Below, piece after piece: positions 16,307 through 25,294 of a stretch of 49,836 bases of DNA. The DNA comes from Paludibacteraceae bacterium (GTDB lineage: Bacteria > Bacteroidota > Bacteroidia > Bacteroidales > Paludibacteraceae), in NCBI GenBank assembly GCA_024401555.1, contig JAKSKV010000024.1:1-49836 (forward strand). Direction: 5' to 3'. A model generated the notes under the pieces. The model had not been told where the DNA came from and did not search any database. It worked only from the letters and a program-made list of their open reading frames with translations. Position 1 is the stretch's first letter, and each line of letters opens with the position of its first letter. The position numbers were made by a program, and so were the translations under genes.

Positions 16307-16800
16307 TGTTGAAGGAGACTCACAAAATAATGATGAACACTACCCTGGCCTATAAAGTACCAGGTGCAGTGCCAGGAGAATACACAGACATGTGTGCTGG
16401 AGAAACTATATTCGGTGATCATGAAATCCTCATCTCACGAGTTCCGAAACTATTGGAGTCGACACAAAGAGCAATTGACGAAAAGGCTCAACATCCTATG
16501 ATCATTGCAGCCAGATTCCACGGATTCTATGAATATCTGCATCCATTTCGTGATGGAAACGGAAGAATCGGACGATTGTTCTGCAACTATATCCTTCAAA
16601 AAATGGGACATCCAATGATCGTGATTGATTCAAAGGACAGGCTTGAATATTTGGATTCATTGAATGCCATCAGGAAAGAGAACACCGATGAATACTTGAT
16701 CAGATTTTTCTTTAAGACCGCGACTAACAAGATGTTGCAAGATGTGAAAGACCACAAGTCAGCATCAGTCAAGCAGATGATGATGAATTTTGCATTCTGA
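16307..16800 (+). pseudogene. Fic-domain protein, 5'-truncated
   Basis: The 3' part of a Fic AMP-transferase gene, about 164 residues to the stop at 16800. The catalytic motif HPFRDGNGRIGR is intact, and the segment before it (PGEYTDMCAGETIFG) fits the flap region. The N-terminal part, normally another 150 or so residues, is missing: homology stops exactly where dinD begins. An open frame continues back to a GTG at 16285 but only by reading antisense through dinD. A short active protein is possible but unlikely, as no promoter is visible. A strong terminator follows, so the 3' end is original. Confidence 0.75.
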
Positions 16801-16803
16801 TAA

Positions 16804-16837
16804 AAAACTCCTAGAGAAATATTTCTCTTGGAGTTTT
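16804..16837 (+). terminator. Terminator after the fic fragment
   Basis: AAAACTCC T AGAGAAA, loop TA, TTTCTCT T GGAGTTTT: 15 pairs with one T-T mismatch, works in both directions. Confidence 0.85.
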
Positions 16838-16874
16838 CACAAAGTACTCGTCCTCAAATAATTCTAAATTTTTA

Positions 16875-16882
16875 TACTTTTG
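16875..16882 (+). promoter_or_regulatory. -7 box of the YD-repeat lipoprotein gene
   Basis: TACTTTTG, exact consensus, 24 bases before the chosen ATG at 16907. The upstream TTG at 16880, sometimes taken as a start, overlaps this box and is rejected. Confidence 0.55.
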
Positions 16883-16906
16883 TATAAATCAAAGGATCAT
16901 GAAAAT

Positions 16907-17953
16907 ATGGTTAGAAATATTATAAATACCTTGATGTGTATTCTCACAATCTTCCTTTTGTGTCAATGCGAAAGCCGTACACCTACCATGAAAATCAATA
17001 AAATTCATGATATAAAGGATGATTTTTGGGGCAAACTCAACGGGAAAGTTAAGAGCATCAGATGGTATGATGCAGAATACCATGACGGAAAAGTTGAGAA
17101 AGGTGCGTTGATATTCTGCTATATTTTAGATTCCTTGGGTAACTGTACTGACCAATATGGAGTCTCAACAGATGGTATAGAAACAAAACACCTATATCAT
17201 GCAGAATTCTATTCTAATGGATATTTGAAAAGCAAGGAATATCTAGAAGATAACCAATACGCATGTTATAAATATAATTCAAAAGATAATTCTGTCTTGA
17301 TCAGTGAGTATAGGGACGTTAATTCAATTTTTAGAAAACTACTGATATCATTGTCTTTTATTTCTCCATATGATACATTTATTCACAAATATGACACACA
17401 AGGGAATTTGATAGAATCATCAGGTCATGTATTTGGAGATAAAGAATATAAATTCTATGAAAAGTCAATATATGATTCAAAAAACAGATTAGTAAAGTCA
17501 ATATTCAAACGTTCCAATGGATATGGCAGTTATTATGAAGATACAATATCATACAAATACACAGACAATTGCAAGACAGTGTATAATAATAATGGAATCG
17601 AGATAGAACGATATAATGAAAAGGGATTATTGACAATAGGCTATGATGAAGCTTCCAGCACAAAATTAACATATCTTTATGTTTACGACTCAAATGGATT
17701 TGTTACTGAGAAATATGAGTATAAGAAAAATAAAGCAGATCTTATTATTCCTCCTCCACCATCGCCTGGAGTTCATGATTCAAATGACTGTCAAAAAAAA
17801 TTAGAGTCTGCAGATGATCTTCTCCAATCTAAAGTTGTAAAAAAGAATGATGAGAAAGGCAATCCTATCGAAAAGATCCGGTATGAATACAATGATTGCG
17901 AAGAAGTGACGAATGTGTTTGCTTATGTGTTTGAATACGACTATTACAAATAA
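16907..17953 (+). CDS. Putative lipoprotein with YD-like repeats
   Basis: A 348-residue protein of unknown function. The lipoprotein signal is MVRNIINTLMCILTIFLLCQC, with the lipidated cysteine at residue 21. The mature part contains degenerate repeats of the form Y-D-x-x-G/N-x-L/I-x-x (YDTQGNLIES, YDSKNRLVKS, YNEKGLLTIG, YDSNGFVTEK, NDEKGNPIEK), similar to YD/RHS-type or MORN-like beta repeats common in Bacteroidetes surface lipoproteins. The start is the ATG at 16907, behind AAAGGA and 24 bases from the promoter box. It is strikingly A/T-rich compared with its neighbours, and it is the only intact gene in the insertion that splits dinD. It ends at its own terminator. Confidence 0.65.
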   Translation: MVRNIINTLMCILTIFLLCQCESRTPTMKINKIHDIKDDFWGKLNGKVKSIRWYDAEYHDGKVEKGALIFCYILDSLGNCTDQYGVSTDGIETKHLYHAEFYSNGYLKSKEYLEDNQYACYKYNSKDNSVLISEYRDVNSIFRKLLISLSFISPYDTFIHKYDTQGNLIESSGHVFGDKEYKFYEKSIYDSKNRLVKSIFKRSNGYGSYYEDTISYKYTDNCKTVYNNNGIEIERYNEKGLLTIGYDEASSTKLTYLYVYDSNGFVTEKYEYKKNKADLIIPPPPSPGVHDSNDCQKKLESADDLLQSKVVKKNDEKGNPIEKIRYEYNDCEEVTNVFAYVFEYDYYK

Positions 17954-17972
17954 TAGTATTAAAGAGAATACC

Positions 17973-18006
17973 ACAAAGGGCGTATATAAATTGATACGCC
18001 TTTTGT
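17973..18006 (+). terminator. Terminator of the lipoprotein gene
   Basis: GGCGTAT (17979-17985), an 8-base loop and ATACGCC (17994-18000), extended outward by further A-T and G-T pairs and followed by TTTT. It also sits just downstream of the minus-strand fragment that follows. Confidence 0.85.
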
Positions 18007-18015
18007 GTTTATAAG

Positions 18016-18138
18016 CTAAAAACCAACAATATTAGCAAAAGCTCCCCATATAGGATGTTTTTTATATGATTCGACGGAATTGTTAGGAACAGACAAAACA
18101 CATTTCTGTTTATCTACCATTGCAAATGACGAATTTTC
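18016..18138 (-). pseudogene. 3' fragment of an unidentified gene
   Basis: The minus strand reads about 40 residues to a TAG at 18018-18016: ...ENSSFAMVDKQKCVLSVP then NNSVESYKKHPIWGAFANI, ending VGF. The frame is open until the join with the atpH fragment near 18138, where it stops making sense. The family was not recognised. It looks like the cut-off end of a gene, sharing the lipoprotein terminator. Confidence 0.4.
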
Positions 18139-18252
18139 GGTGGATTCATCCTGGAGGTTGAGACATACCAGCTTAACGCCAGCATCAAGTCGCAGCTTGA
18201 CTCTATCAGAGAGAAGTTGAGATATTCGAATTCAGAGAACGTACAGTGTTAG
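18139..18252 (+). pseudogene. atpH: atpH 3' fragment (F1 ATPase delta subunit)
   Basis: Thirty-seven codons and a stop: GGFILEVETYQLNASIKSQL followed by DSIREKLRYSNSENVQC. This matches the C-terminus of the F1 delta subunit (GGFIL-V--YQLDAS---QL). It is followed after 37 bases by the start of atpA, the natural gene order, so this is a piece of a real atp operon. All three Gln codons are CAG. Confidence 0.75.
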
Positions 18253-18289
18253 TCTTCTCGTTATTAGCAATTAAAAAAGAATTTAAATT

Positions 18290-18431
18290 ATGTCTATAAA
18301 AGCAAGCGAAGTTTCTGACGTACTTAAGCAGCAGCTCCAGAACATCGATTCTCATGTAAAATTCGAGGAAGTTGGTAAGGTGCTTCAGGTAAGCGACGGT
18401 GTAGTTCGTATCTACGGATTGCAGAACGCCG
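18290..18431 (+). pseudogene. atpA: atpA 5' fragment (F1 ATPase alpha subunit)
   Basis: Encodes the first 47 residues or so of the F1 alpha subunit: [17 protein letters not shown], then [18 protein letters not shown] and NAE. Homology then ends at the join with dinD (about 18431-18434); a full protein has about 525 residues. The open frame runs on to 18517 only by reading dinD antisense. All five Gln codons are CAG, whereas the well-expressed GH94 gene of this genome uses CAA almost throughout. The fragment therefore probably comes from another Bacteroidales genome and not from a duplication of the resident operon. Confidence 0.8.
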
Positions 18432-18845
18432 AGGACGATTATCTGGGGCATTTAATCTTTGCTTCAACTGCGCAGTGGTCATGTGAAACAATGCTTGATC
18501 GCCCTTGGAACGAATAATGCCAAATCCTTGTTCATTCACCCCACGCTCATACAAAATCCCAGATAGAATTTTCTCAGTCTCCTGCAATTTCGCACGAGCT
18601 TGCACCCTCTCTTGTTCCGCAAGACGTTGCTCCACCAGTTCGGCCTTTCGGGTTTGCACAGCAAAATAGGTTTGCGCAAAAGCTATAGGCGTCTTTCGAG
18701 GGTCTCCATTTTGAGCCACAAGGTAACACGCATAACGAGTAAGGCAGAGGTCATCTATCTCTTTTTCAGCACCTTTTGACATATTAATCGTTTTGCTGAC
18801 GTCAGCAAAATGATAGGATATGTTCTGCCCTGCATTGGCAATTAT
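18432..18845 (-). pseudogene. dinD: dinD pseudogene, middle part
   Basis: Encodes the central part of DNA-damage-inducible protein [62 protein letters not shown] and [17 protein letters not shown]. The frame extends upstream past the apparent ATG at 18782 as far as a TGA at 18848-18846; the first 60-70 residues of the family are missing. It is cut at NRP, and the rest of the gene is at 16049-16306. The SOS-linked DinD family has about 270-280 residues. Two breaks plus a missing 5' end make this a dead gene. Confidence 0.8.
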
Positions 18846-19005
18846 TCAGCAAATATTTTATGTAGATTATACATATCTTATATGACATTCCTCTTCTCAC
18901 CACACATCCCTCATACCAAAAAGAATTCTGCGCCTATAATTCTTAATTTATAAATCTTAATTCTTAACTATATTGTTGTATTTTTGCCCATTATAATTGA
19001 AACAG
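18846..19005 (+). promoter_or_regulatory. mscS upstream region
   Basis: Non-coding and very A/T-rich. TATTTTTG at 18979-18986 is an exact -7 box, 20 bases before the mscS ATG. No -33 box at the usual distance. Confidence 0.5.
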
Positions 19006-21636
19006 ATGAAAAAGATATTTTTTACCATCCTACTGGCAATGATAGCGCTCTCCTCCTTTGCCGTCTTGAAGGAGAAAGATTTGGAGCAGACGCTATTGGT
19101 ACTCCGCACGGAACTAGAAACCTACAAAGAGGAGCAACAAGCAAAAATGGAGAAATATGGAGAGATGAGCAAAACACTCCATCAGAACCTCATCTCGACC
19201 ATGCAGAAGAGCGAACAGACTGCCTTGATGCTCTATTCTCAAAAACAGGACTACACGTTCGACCTCGCCTACGCCTGCCACGAGGCAACCCACCAATACA
19301 ACGAATTCTCCAAGAACATGATTCCTTATCAGAAGATCCAGGAGATGTACAAAGTGGAGGTGAACCGCTACAACAGCATCATCGACATTCTCGAAACACT
19401 TCCACCCCGCGTGAAGCCATTTAACTTCTCCGACACGTCACAAGTGCCAAAAATCAGCCGTGTCAGGATGAATCAAGAGGGTGAATTGGACTCCATCACC
19501 ATCAACTTCGCCATCAAAACCGATATGAAGGCAATGAAAACCATGGCCGACAGTCTTAAAAAGAATGGGAGTGTTTTCTTATTGAGCGAAAAGGGTCAAG
19601 CCAACCGCGACTCCTGCCTCGTATTGGCTAAGATCATCCGCGACGACTTGGTCTTTCTCTACAACGAGGTGTCGAAGGATAGTGAACACTACGATTTCGT
19701 GGCGCAACGTTTGAAGAAGGTGAACGATTACGCATTGGACCGCTACTCGGACATCAAAAACCTTATCTTCGTCAATGGAGACGTCAACTACTTCACCATT
19801 CTCGCGAGATGGTCCTACTATTACAACAATGCGAAGAGCGACATCAACGAGAAGTATATGCAGCCTCAAGACAAGAGCATCCACTCCGAATGGCGTGGCC
19901 CTATTGTACTTGGTCTCACCATCTTCGTGGTATTCTATCTTATCGTGGCCTTCACGCTCAGCAACATCATCATCCGCTTCCTGGTACCCAAAAGATTCAA
20001 GACAAAAGCCTTCAACGACAAGAAGCCTTTCTACATATTGGCCTTCTCATTCGTGGTTTTCGTAGCAGTGGTCACCATCCTACGACTTTTCGCGAAACAT
20101 AATTTCTTCATGATGGCCAGCGGGCTGTTGATTGAGTACGCCTGCCTTGTCTCCGCGGTGCTCCTCTCCCTTCTGCTCCGCACTAAGGCTAAGCAACTCC
20201 GTAGCAGTTTCATCATCTACACCCCAATCCTGCTGATGGGATTCGTCATCATCGTCTTCCGTATCATCTTCATCACCAACAGCGTGGTGAGCCTCATCTT
20301 CCCGCCTACCCTGCTCCTCTTCACCGTCTTGCAGGCGATCTCGCTGAAAAACCATCGTACCAAGGTTCACACCAGCGACGGATTCTACTCTTTGGTGTCG
20401 CTCCTCGTCATGCTGACAAGCTGTACGGCAAGTTGGTTGGGCTACTCGCTCCTGGCGGTGCAAATCTTTATCTGGTGGCTCTTCCAGCTCATGGCGATCC
20501 AAGCCATCACCTGCCTCTATTACCTGATCAAGAAGTACGAGTTCAGGTTCCTCACCTCCCGCATCATCGCCAAAAACGATCCGGGCCTATCACTCCGCAA
20601 GGCACGCCAACTCGCCTACGACATGGTGCATCCGAGCAAGCACAACAGCGGCAACCACATCGGCATCACTTGGCCATACGATCTCTTCATCAAGACCTTG
20701 GTGCCTATCTTCATCATCATCTCCGTACTACTTTGCTTCGTCTTGGCGGCAGGCATATTCGACCTTTCGGAAACGCTCCGTCAACTCTTCTACAAGAACT
20801 TCATCAATGTGGAGGGCGTGTGTCAACTCTCTCTCTTCAAGCTGCTGGTCATCTCAATCAGTTTCTTCTGCTGCAGGTTTATCTGTTACGGAACAAAGTC
20901 CGTTTACAAGTATTACCGCCTCAACCACATCACCATCAACGGAGAGGCCAATATCACACTGGCCAACAACATGATCTCCATTCTTGTTTGGGGCGCATTC
21001 TTCATCTTCGTGCTGGTATTCCTCAAAGTACCTAAATCCGGCATCTCCATCGTGACGGCAGGTTTGGCAACCGGTGTCGGTTTCGCCATGAAGGATGTCA
21101 TCGAGAACTTCATCTACGGACTCTCCCTAATGACAGGACGCGTACGAGTGGGCGACTATGTGGAGTGTGACGGTGTCAGGGGAAAGGTGGATTCCATCAC
21201 TTACCAAAGCACCCAAATGATCACCACGGACGGCTGCGTCATCGCCTTCCTCAACTCCGCCCTTTTCAATAAGAGTTTCAAAAACCTCACCCGCAACCAC
21301 GGCATGGAGTTCATCAAAATCAATGTGGGCGTCAGCTACGGTTCCGACATCAAAGAGGTCAGGAAGATACTAATCCATGCGTTGGACGTCTTGCGCAAAC
21401 CTGACCACGAAGGAGTCACATGGATCGACACCACCAAGGGAATCAACGTTGTCTTAGGCGATTTCGGCGACAATAGTGTGGATCTTTACGTCACCTTCTG
21501 GGGTATGGTCGAGAAGCGTTTCGCCCTCTGCGGAAGAGCCAAAGAGATCATCTACGATACCCTCAACGCACACAACGTGGAGATACCGTTCCCTCAAAGG
21601 ACGATTTATATCAAGGAGATGCCTGGGGAGAAATAG
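19006..21636 (+). CDS. Large MscS-family mechanosensitive channel
   Basis: An 876-residue membrane channel that opens under turgor stress. A signal peptide (MKKIFFTILLAMIALSSFA) leads into a helical, mostly coiled periplasmic domain of about 280 residues, then a series of membrane helices (about 305-620), the pore helix with AGLATGVGFAMKDVIENFIYGL, and the cytoplasmic MscS beta domain (VRVGDYVECDGVRGKVDSI, then TTDGCVIAFLNS). The size and extra helices resemble MscK/YbdG-like long members. I start at the ATG at 19006; a TTG three codons earlier is in frame but less likely. The gene runs alone, between the dinD relic and a convergent hydrolase gene. Confidence 0.9.
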   Translation: MKKIFFTILLAMIALSSFAVLKEKDLEQTLLVLRTELETYKEEQQAKMEKYGEMSKTLHQNLISTMQKSEQTALMLYSQKQDYTFDLAYACHEATHQYNEFSKNMIPYQKIQEMYKVEVNRYNSIIDILETLPPRVKPFNFSDTSQVPKISRVRMNQEGELDSITINFAIKTDMKAMKTMADSLKKNGSVFLLSEKGQANRDSCLVLAKIIRDDLVFLYNEVSKDSEHYDFVAQRLKKVNDYALDRYSDIKNLIFVNGDVNYFTILARWSYYYNNAKSDINEKYMQPQDKSIHSEWRGPIVLGLTIFVVFYLIVAFTLSNIIIRFLVPKRFKTKAFNDKKPFYILAFSFVVFVAVVTILRLFAKHNFFMMASGLLIEYACLVSAVLLSLLLRTKAKQLRSSFIIYTPILLMGFVIIVFRIIFITNSVVSLIFPPTLLLFTVLQAISLKNHRTKVHTSDGFYSLVSLLVMLTSCTASWLGYSLLAVQIFIWWLFQLMAIQAITCLYYLIKKYEFRFLTSRIIAKNDPGLSLRKARQLAYDMVHPSKHNSGNHIGITWPYDLFIKTLVPIFIIISVLLCFVLAAGIFDLSETLRQLFYKNFINVEGVCQLSLFKLLVISISFFCCRFICYGTKSVYKYYRLNHITINGEANITLANNMISILVWGAFFIFVLVFLKVPKSGISIVTAGLATGVGFAMKDVIENFIYGLSLMTGRVRVGDYVECDGVRGKVDSITYQSTQMITTDGCVIAFLNSALFNKSFKNLTRNHGMEFIKINVGVSYGSDIKEVRKILIHALDVLRKPDHEGVTWIDTTKGINVVLGDFGDNSVDLYVTFWGMVEKRFALCGRAKEIIYDTLNAHNVEIPFPQRTIYIKEMPGEK

Positions 21637-21706
21637 AGTCAGTTGCCTTGCGTCTATCTTCGGAAAAAGAATAGACATACGCAAAGCCACGCATTTCTAC
21701 CACAGA

Positions 21707-23230
21707 TCAATCCACAAATGTCAGTTCGTAAGCGCCACGTTTAGCGGTTTCCTTCACCATCAGGCGGAGGGAACCGTTTTCCGTTTGGGAGAAGACAAGG
21801 TCCATACCACTCACCCAGTTGGTGTAGCGGAGGCGAATGGTCAAATCCGACTCTCCACCGTAACATCCCGCCACATAAAAGTCTCGCTTGATGCCGGAGA
21901 AACGGCCAACCGCGCGGATGGTGTATGGTGGACAGACTTCAGTATGGGAGGTTCTCCACTCTCCTCTTCCCAAATCCACTTGGTAGGATTGGTTCTCTGT
22001 GTTTGTAACCGTCAGAGAGAGACCCTTCTTACTTATATTGATCTTGACGGATTTCCAATCCAATCCATTGGCATTCAGTCTCAACTCTTTGCCAACCAAC
22101 GAGTTGATTATCTTAGAGGAACCCTTCCCTGGCACAACAGGCAATTGATAACGCCTCTCCGCCTCCAACAAGGCAGGAAATCCTTTTCCCTCAGGCAATG
22201 CCCGCTCTCTTGCGGTACGCAACAAGTTCCAGACCAACTGACGTTCCGCCACGCCATTGCCAATGTTGGCTTGGGTAATCGCCACCACCATCTGCTCTCT
22301 CGGCGCCACAATGATGTATTGGCCCAATGCGCCATCCGCACGGTAAGCCTCCGGATAGTCGCATCGCCATACTTGATAACCATAGGCATCCGCCATTCCT
22401 GTCACTTGCAAAGCGGAGGTCATCTCGTCCACCCATTTCGCGGAGACCAGTTGGGTATCGCCCCACTTACCTCGGTTCAGAAGTAGCTGACCGAACTTCG
22501 CCATAGAGGCCACCTGCAAATGGAGGCCCCAACCACCGGTATTAATTCCCTCTGGGCTCTCCTCCCAATCTACCTCAGTGATATGCATCGGTTCAAAGAG
22601 GCGAGGCCGCAAATAATCCAACAACTTCATTCCTGTCACTTTCTGCAAAATAGCGGAGAGCAGGTAGGTGGACATAGAGTCATAATCAAAGTGCTCGCCA
22701 GGGTGATACAACACCGTCTTGCGTAAATATCGGCGCACCCAATTGGCACCAGAGGTACGCATCAACCAGTCGGGACGGATGCCGGAAGTCATCGTCAGAA
22801 GATCTCGCACCGTCATATTGGCTAAATCCTCGGAAACCGTATCCGGAAGCATTTCCGGGAAGAAGGTGGCCACACGATCGGTGAGGCGCAAACGATTCTC
22901 ATCCACAGCCAAACCCACCGCAACGGCGACGAATGTCTTGGATGCGGAGTAGAGCGTATGGGAATACTTAGAGGCAAAAGGCGTTGGGAATAGTTCACCC
23001 ACCACCTCGCCGTTGCGAAGCACCATCACACCATGTGGTTCTCCCTGTTTAGCGGCCATCATGCCATCGAAGAAGCTCTTCACATCTTCGGATTTAAGAC
23101 CTTGAGACTCTGGCGAAACACGCCTCAAATCACCTATTTGCCCATAGACAGACATCGTACCGACGAAAGGGAACAAAATCGAAAACACTCGAATTAGATA
23201 TCCGATCAAATGAAAATTAAATCTTTTCAT
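21707..23230 (-). CDS. Exported serine hydrolase, class C beta-lactamase family
   Basis: A 507-residue protein with an N-terminal hydrophobic export segment (to about residue 30). The S-x-x-K motif is S95-A-S-K98 (LYSASKTF), and Y-D-S (FDYDSMSTY) fills the place of the Y-x-N motif, as in other class-C relatives. The catalytic domain reaches about residue 360; the last 130 residues form a separate beta-rich domain. Family members are esterases, D-amino-peptidases or penicillin-binding enzymes; true beta-lactamase action is not implied. Convergent with mscS and divergent from the next gene. Confidence 0.88.
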   Translation of the reverse strand: MKRFNFHLIGYLIRVFSILFPFVGTMSVYGQIGDLRRVSPESQGLKSEDVKSFFDGMMAAKQGEPHGVMVLRNGEVVGELFPTPFASKYSHTLYSASKTFVAVAVGLAVDENRLRLTDRVATFFPEMLPDTVSEDLANMTVRDLLTMTSGIRPDWLMRTSGANWVRRYLRKTVLYHPGEHFDYDSMSTYLLSAILQKVTGMKLLDYLRPRLFEPMHITEVDWEESPEGINTGGWGLHLQVASMAKFGQLLLNRGKWGDTQLVSAKWVDEMTSALQVTGMADAYGYQVWRCDYPEAYRADGALGQYIIVAPREQMVVAITQANIGNGVAERQLVWNLLRTARERALPEGKGFPALLEAERRYQLPVVPGKGSSKIINSLVGKELRLNANGLDWKSVKINISKKGLSLTVTNTENQSYQVDLGRGEWRTSHTEVCPPYTIRAVGRFSGIKRDFYVAGCYGGESDLTIRLRYTNWVSGMDLVFSQTENGSLRLMVKETAKRGAYELTFVD

Positions 23231-23519
23231 ACGTTTAAATTATACAATAAAATAGGAAACATCATTTAAAACAGGTCCAAAAATAGTGATTTTAAACACA
23301 ACTTCCACCTTACTAATTGAATAAATTGTATATTTGCAACATATTCTTTATCAGTGAAGTTTACAATACACGTGTTTGACCAAAGAAAGCACACTTACTA
23401 AAATTTGAAGAATAGTTAAATCCTACTAAGTTCACAATGATAGAATATTTAGTAGCGTTGACGATTTTATTTACAAGTTTTATTTAAAAGGAAAAACAAT
23501 AACCAATTAATTAATAAAC
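23231..23519. promoter_or_regulatory. Divergent promoter region
   Basis: Two exact -7 boxes point outward: TATTTTTG on the minus strand (23285-23278), for the hydrolase, and TATATTTG on the plus strand (23329-23336), for the secreted protein. The latter gives an untranslated leader of about 175 bases that is A/T-rich. No hairpin or known riboswitch was recognised in it. Confidence 0.5.
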
Positions 23520-24932
23520 ATGAAGAAGTTATTTTTACTTTTCACAACGCTCTTCGCATCCGTAGCAGCTACATTCGCAGGGGAGAGCGACAATTATTAC
23601 ATTATCAAGGATGGCCGTCTTACAGACAATGTGCAGATCATGCCTTACGACGAGGACGACTACGACAACTCCAATTTGATGAGAGACACCGTTGTCGACG
23701 GTGAGGAGCTCATCGCTTACGTTCAACGAAGCTCAACCTTCCTTGACGTAAAGATGCAAATGAATAAGACTTTGGATCTCAATGAGAACTATGTGATGGT
23801 TTTGGAATATTACATTCCTAAAAAGACCATGAAGGCTGTCTTTACAGAGAGCAACAAGAAGCCTTTGTTCATCATCGGATTCGAACCAGATTATGCGGCC
23901 ATCGAGAAGAGACCTAACGCGCAAAAGTGTGGCGCCAGCGTGATGATTGACGCGAAATACGAGGAGACGGACGAGTGGCATACCGCAGAAAAATATGTTT
24001 ACGCTCAACCTGACAAGCAAGAGATCAACGGTATGGTATTCTCTTTCGGTAGAGAGGTGACCCGCGACATCAAGGTTTATCCATACATCAGAAACTTCTA
24101 CTTCAAGAAGATGGATGTGAAGCCATTCTATGCGGAGAGTTTCGACGGATACGGATATGGAACTAACAGCGATTTCTACAACGAGAAGATCGAGGTATAC
24201 CTTCCAGAGGCAAAGTTCCTCGGCGGTATCACCCCTACTGTCACTGATAGGGATAGCATCAGAGCTTGGGACGATATCACTGAGCCTATCATCCTCTTCA
24301 GAGACTTCTTGCCAGATAGCTGCAACGGACAAGATGGTTCAGGCTATTATGACTGTGAGCTTCTCCACGCTTTGCAGATGGAGCCAAACCGCGACTCTGT
24401 TGTATTCAAAAACATCCAATTGCCAAAGGATTGCGAGAAGATTTACAGCCAAATGTTGGTGAAGATGCACAAGAACGAGGGTAGATGGAAAATCGCTTCA
24501 GCAGACTCTGCGGAGGCTCTCTCAATCGACATGCCTATCAGAGTGAAGTTCAATAACAGCGACGAGATCTATGACCTTGCTGAGGATACCCTTACAACCA
24601 TCTGGCACTTGTATAATGGCGAGTTGAACGTTCCATCAGGCGCTACCAGCATGGACTTGATCTTCGGCAGCATGAAGGTTGCTTACCTTATAGATGAGAT
24701 CATGTTATCCACCAAGGAGTTTAACGGTGTGAACGACATCTTCAATGCTGAACCTTCCTTCGCGGTTGAAGCATACATCGACGCATACGGCAATGTAGTT
24801 GTTTTGAACGGCGAATTGGTCGCTACCTACAACTTGAACGGACAAAAAGCCTCTATCGATGATAAGGCAATCATCATCGTCGTGAAGAACGAGGAGGGTG
24901 CTATCGCTACTAAGTTGATGGTCAGAAAGTAA
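23520..24932 (+). CDS. Secreted protein of unknown function with T9SS-like C-terminus
   Basis: A 470-residue protein with a signal peptide (MKKLFLLFTTLFASVAATFAG). The central part is beta-rich and acidic, with no family I can name. The last 70 residues (AEPSFAVEAYIDAYGNVVVLNGE, then YNLNGQKA and ATKLMVRK) have the layout of a type IX secretion sorting domain: a short beta sandwich with a conserved N-x-x-G-Q turn and a basic end. That implies export across the outer membrane. It has its own promoter and a strong terminator. Nearby GH5 and GH30 genes carry the same kind of domain, which suggests, but does not show, a role in polysaccharide use. Confidence 0.7.
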   Translation: MKKLFLLFTTLFASVAATFAGESDNYYIIKDGRLTDNVQIMPYDEDDYDNSNLMRDTVVDGEELIAYVQRSSTFLDVKMQMNKTLDLNENYVMVLEYYIPKKTMKAVFTESNKKPLFIIGFEPDYAAIEKRPNAQKCGASVMIDAKYEETDEWHTAEKYVYAQPDKQEINGMVFSFGREVTRDIKVYPYIRNFYFKKMDVKPFYAESFDGYGYGTNSDFYNEKIEVYLPEAKFLGGITPTVTDRDSIRAWDDITEPIILFRDFLPDSCNGQDGSGYYDCELLHALQMEPNRDSVVFKNIQLPKDCEKIYSQMLVKMHKNEGRWKIASADSAEALSIDMPIRVKFNNSDEIYDLAEDTLTTIWHLYNGELNVPSGATSMDLIFGSMKVAYLIDEIMLSTKEFNGVNDIFNAEPSFAVEAYIDAYGNVVVLNGELVATYNLNGQKASIDDKAIIIVVKNEEGAIATKLMVRK

Positions 24933-24953
24933 ACTCGACTGGAACAATACGAC

Positions 24954-24995
24954 AAAAAAAGGTCAGATATGGTTTTGCCCATATCTGACCTTTTT
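24954..24995 (+). terminator. Bidirectional terminator
   Basis: GGTCAGATATGG (24961-24972), loop TTTTGC, CCATATCTGACC (24979-24990): a perfect 12-bp stem with A-run before and T-run after. Confidence 0.93.
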
Positions 24996-25241
24996 ATTTG
25001 GACCCTTTTATTATGACGATCCCCTCCTCTGCGGATGCACCGCAAAATATCCACACACAAAAGACATTCGCCTCATGGATGGATTTATTTCTCCCACCTG
25101 CCCGAACCCAGACTTGATAGGGTCCCATTACCTAAATGGCTATATTTTAGTAACCGACTGCAATAATGAAGGAGAGGGTGGATTGACACGAAGCAGGGGA
25201 ACTGCCATGTTATAAGAACCCCCTCTACTACAATAGCAAAC
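24996..25241. other. Intergenic gap without a recognised feature
   Basis: Between two convergent genes and their terminators. Frames here are short and unconvincing; a small GCGG/CCGC hairpin near 25032 is the only structure seen. Confidence 0.5.
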
Positions 25242-25273
25242 AAAAAAAGCCGATCCCACGAATGAGATCGGCT
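25242..25273 (-). terminator. Terminator of the GH5 gene
   Basis: Minus strand: AGCCGATC (25273-25266), a 10-base loop, GATCGGCT (25255-25248) and seven T residues (25248-25242). Confidence 0.9.
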
Positions 25274-25294
25274 TAATTTATAATGAAGGGGGAA

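Noticed and set aside
18290-18517. Complete 75-residue protein starting like AtpA
   Set aside because: Only the first 47 residues are AtpA; the rest reads dinD antisense, so it is a fragment join, not a gene.
18791-18810. Perfect 20-base palindrome TTTTGCTGACGTCAGCAAAA
   Set aside because: Striking as an operator, but it lies inside dinD coding sequence (FADVSK frame) and upstream of nothing that reads from it; probably chance or a codon coincidence.
21646-21690. Hairpin (GTCTAT/ATAGAC with outer TTGC/GCAA) after mscS
   Set aside because: Good pairing but no T-tract; not strong enough to call a terminator.
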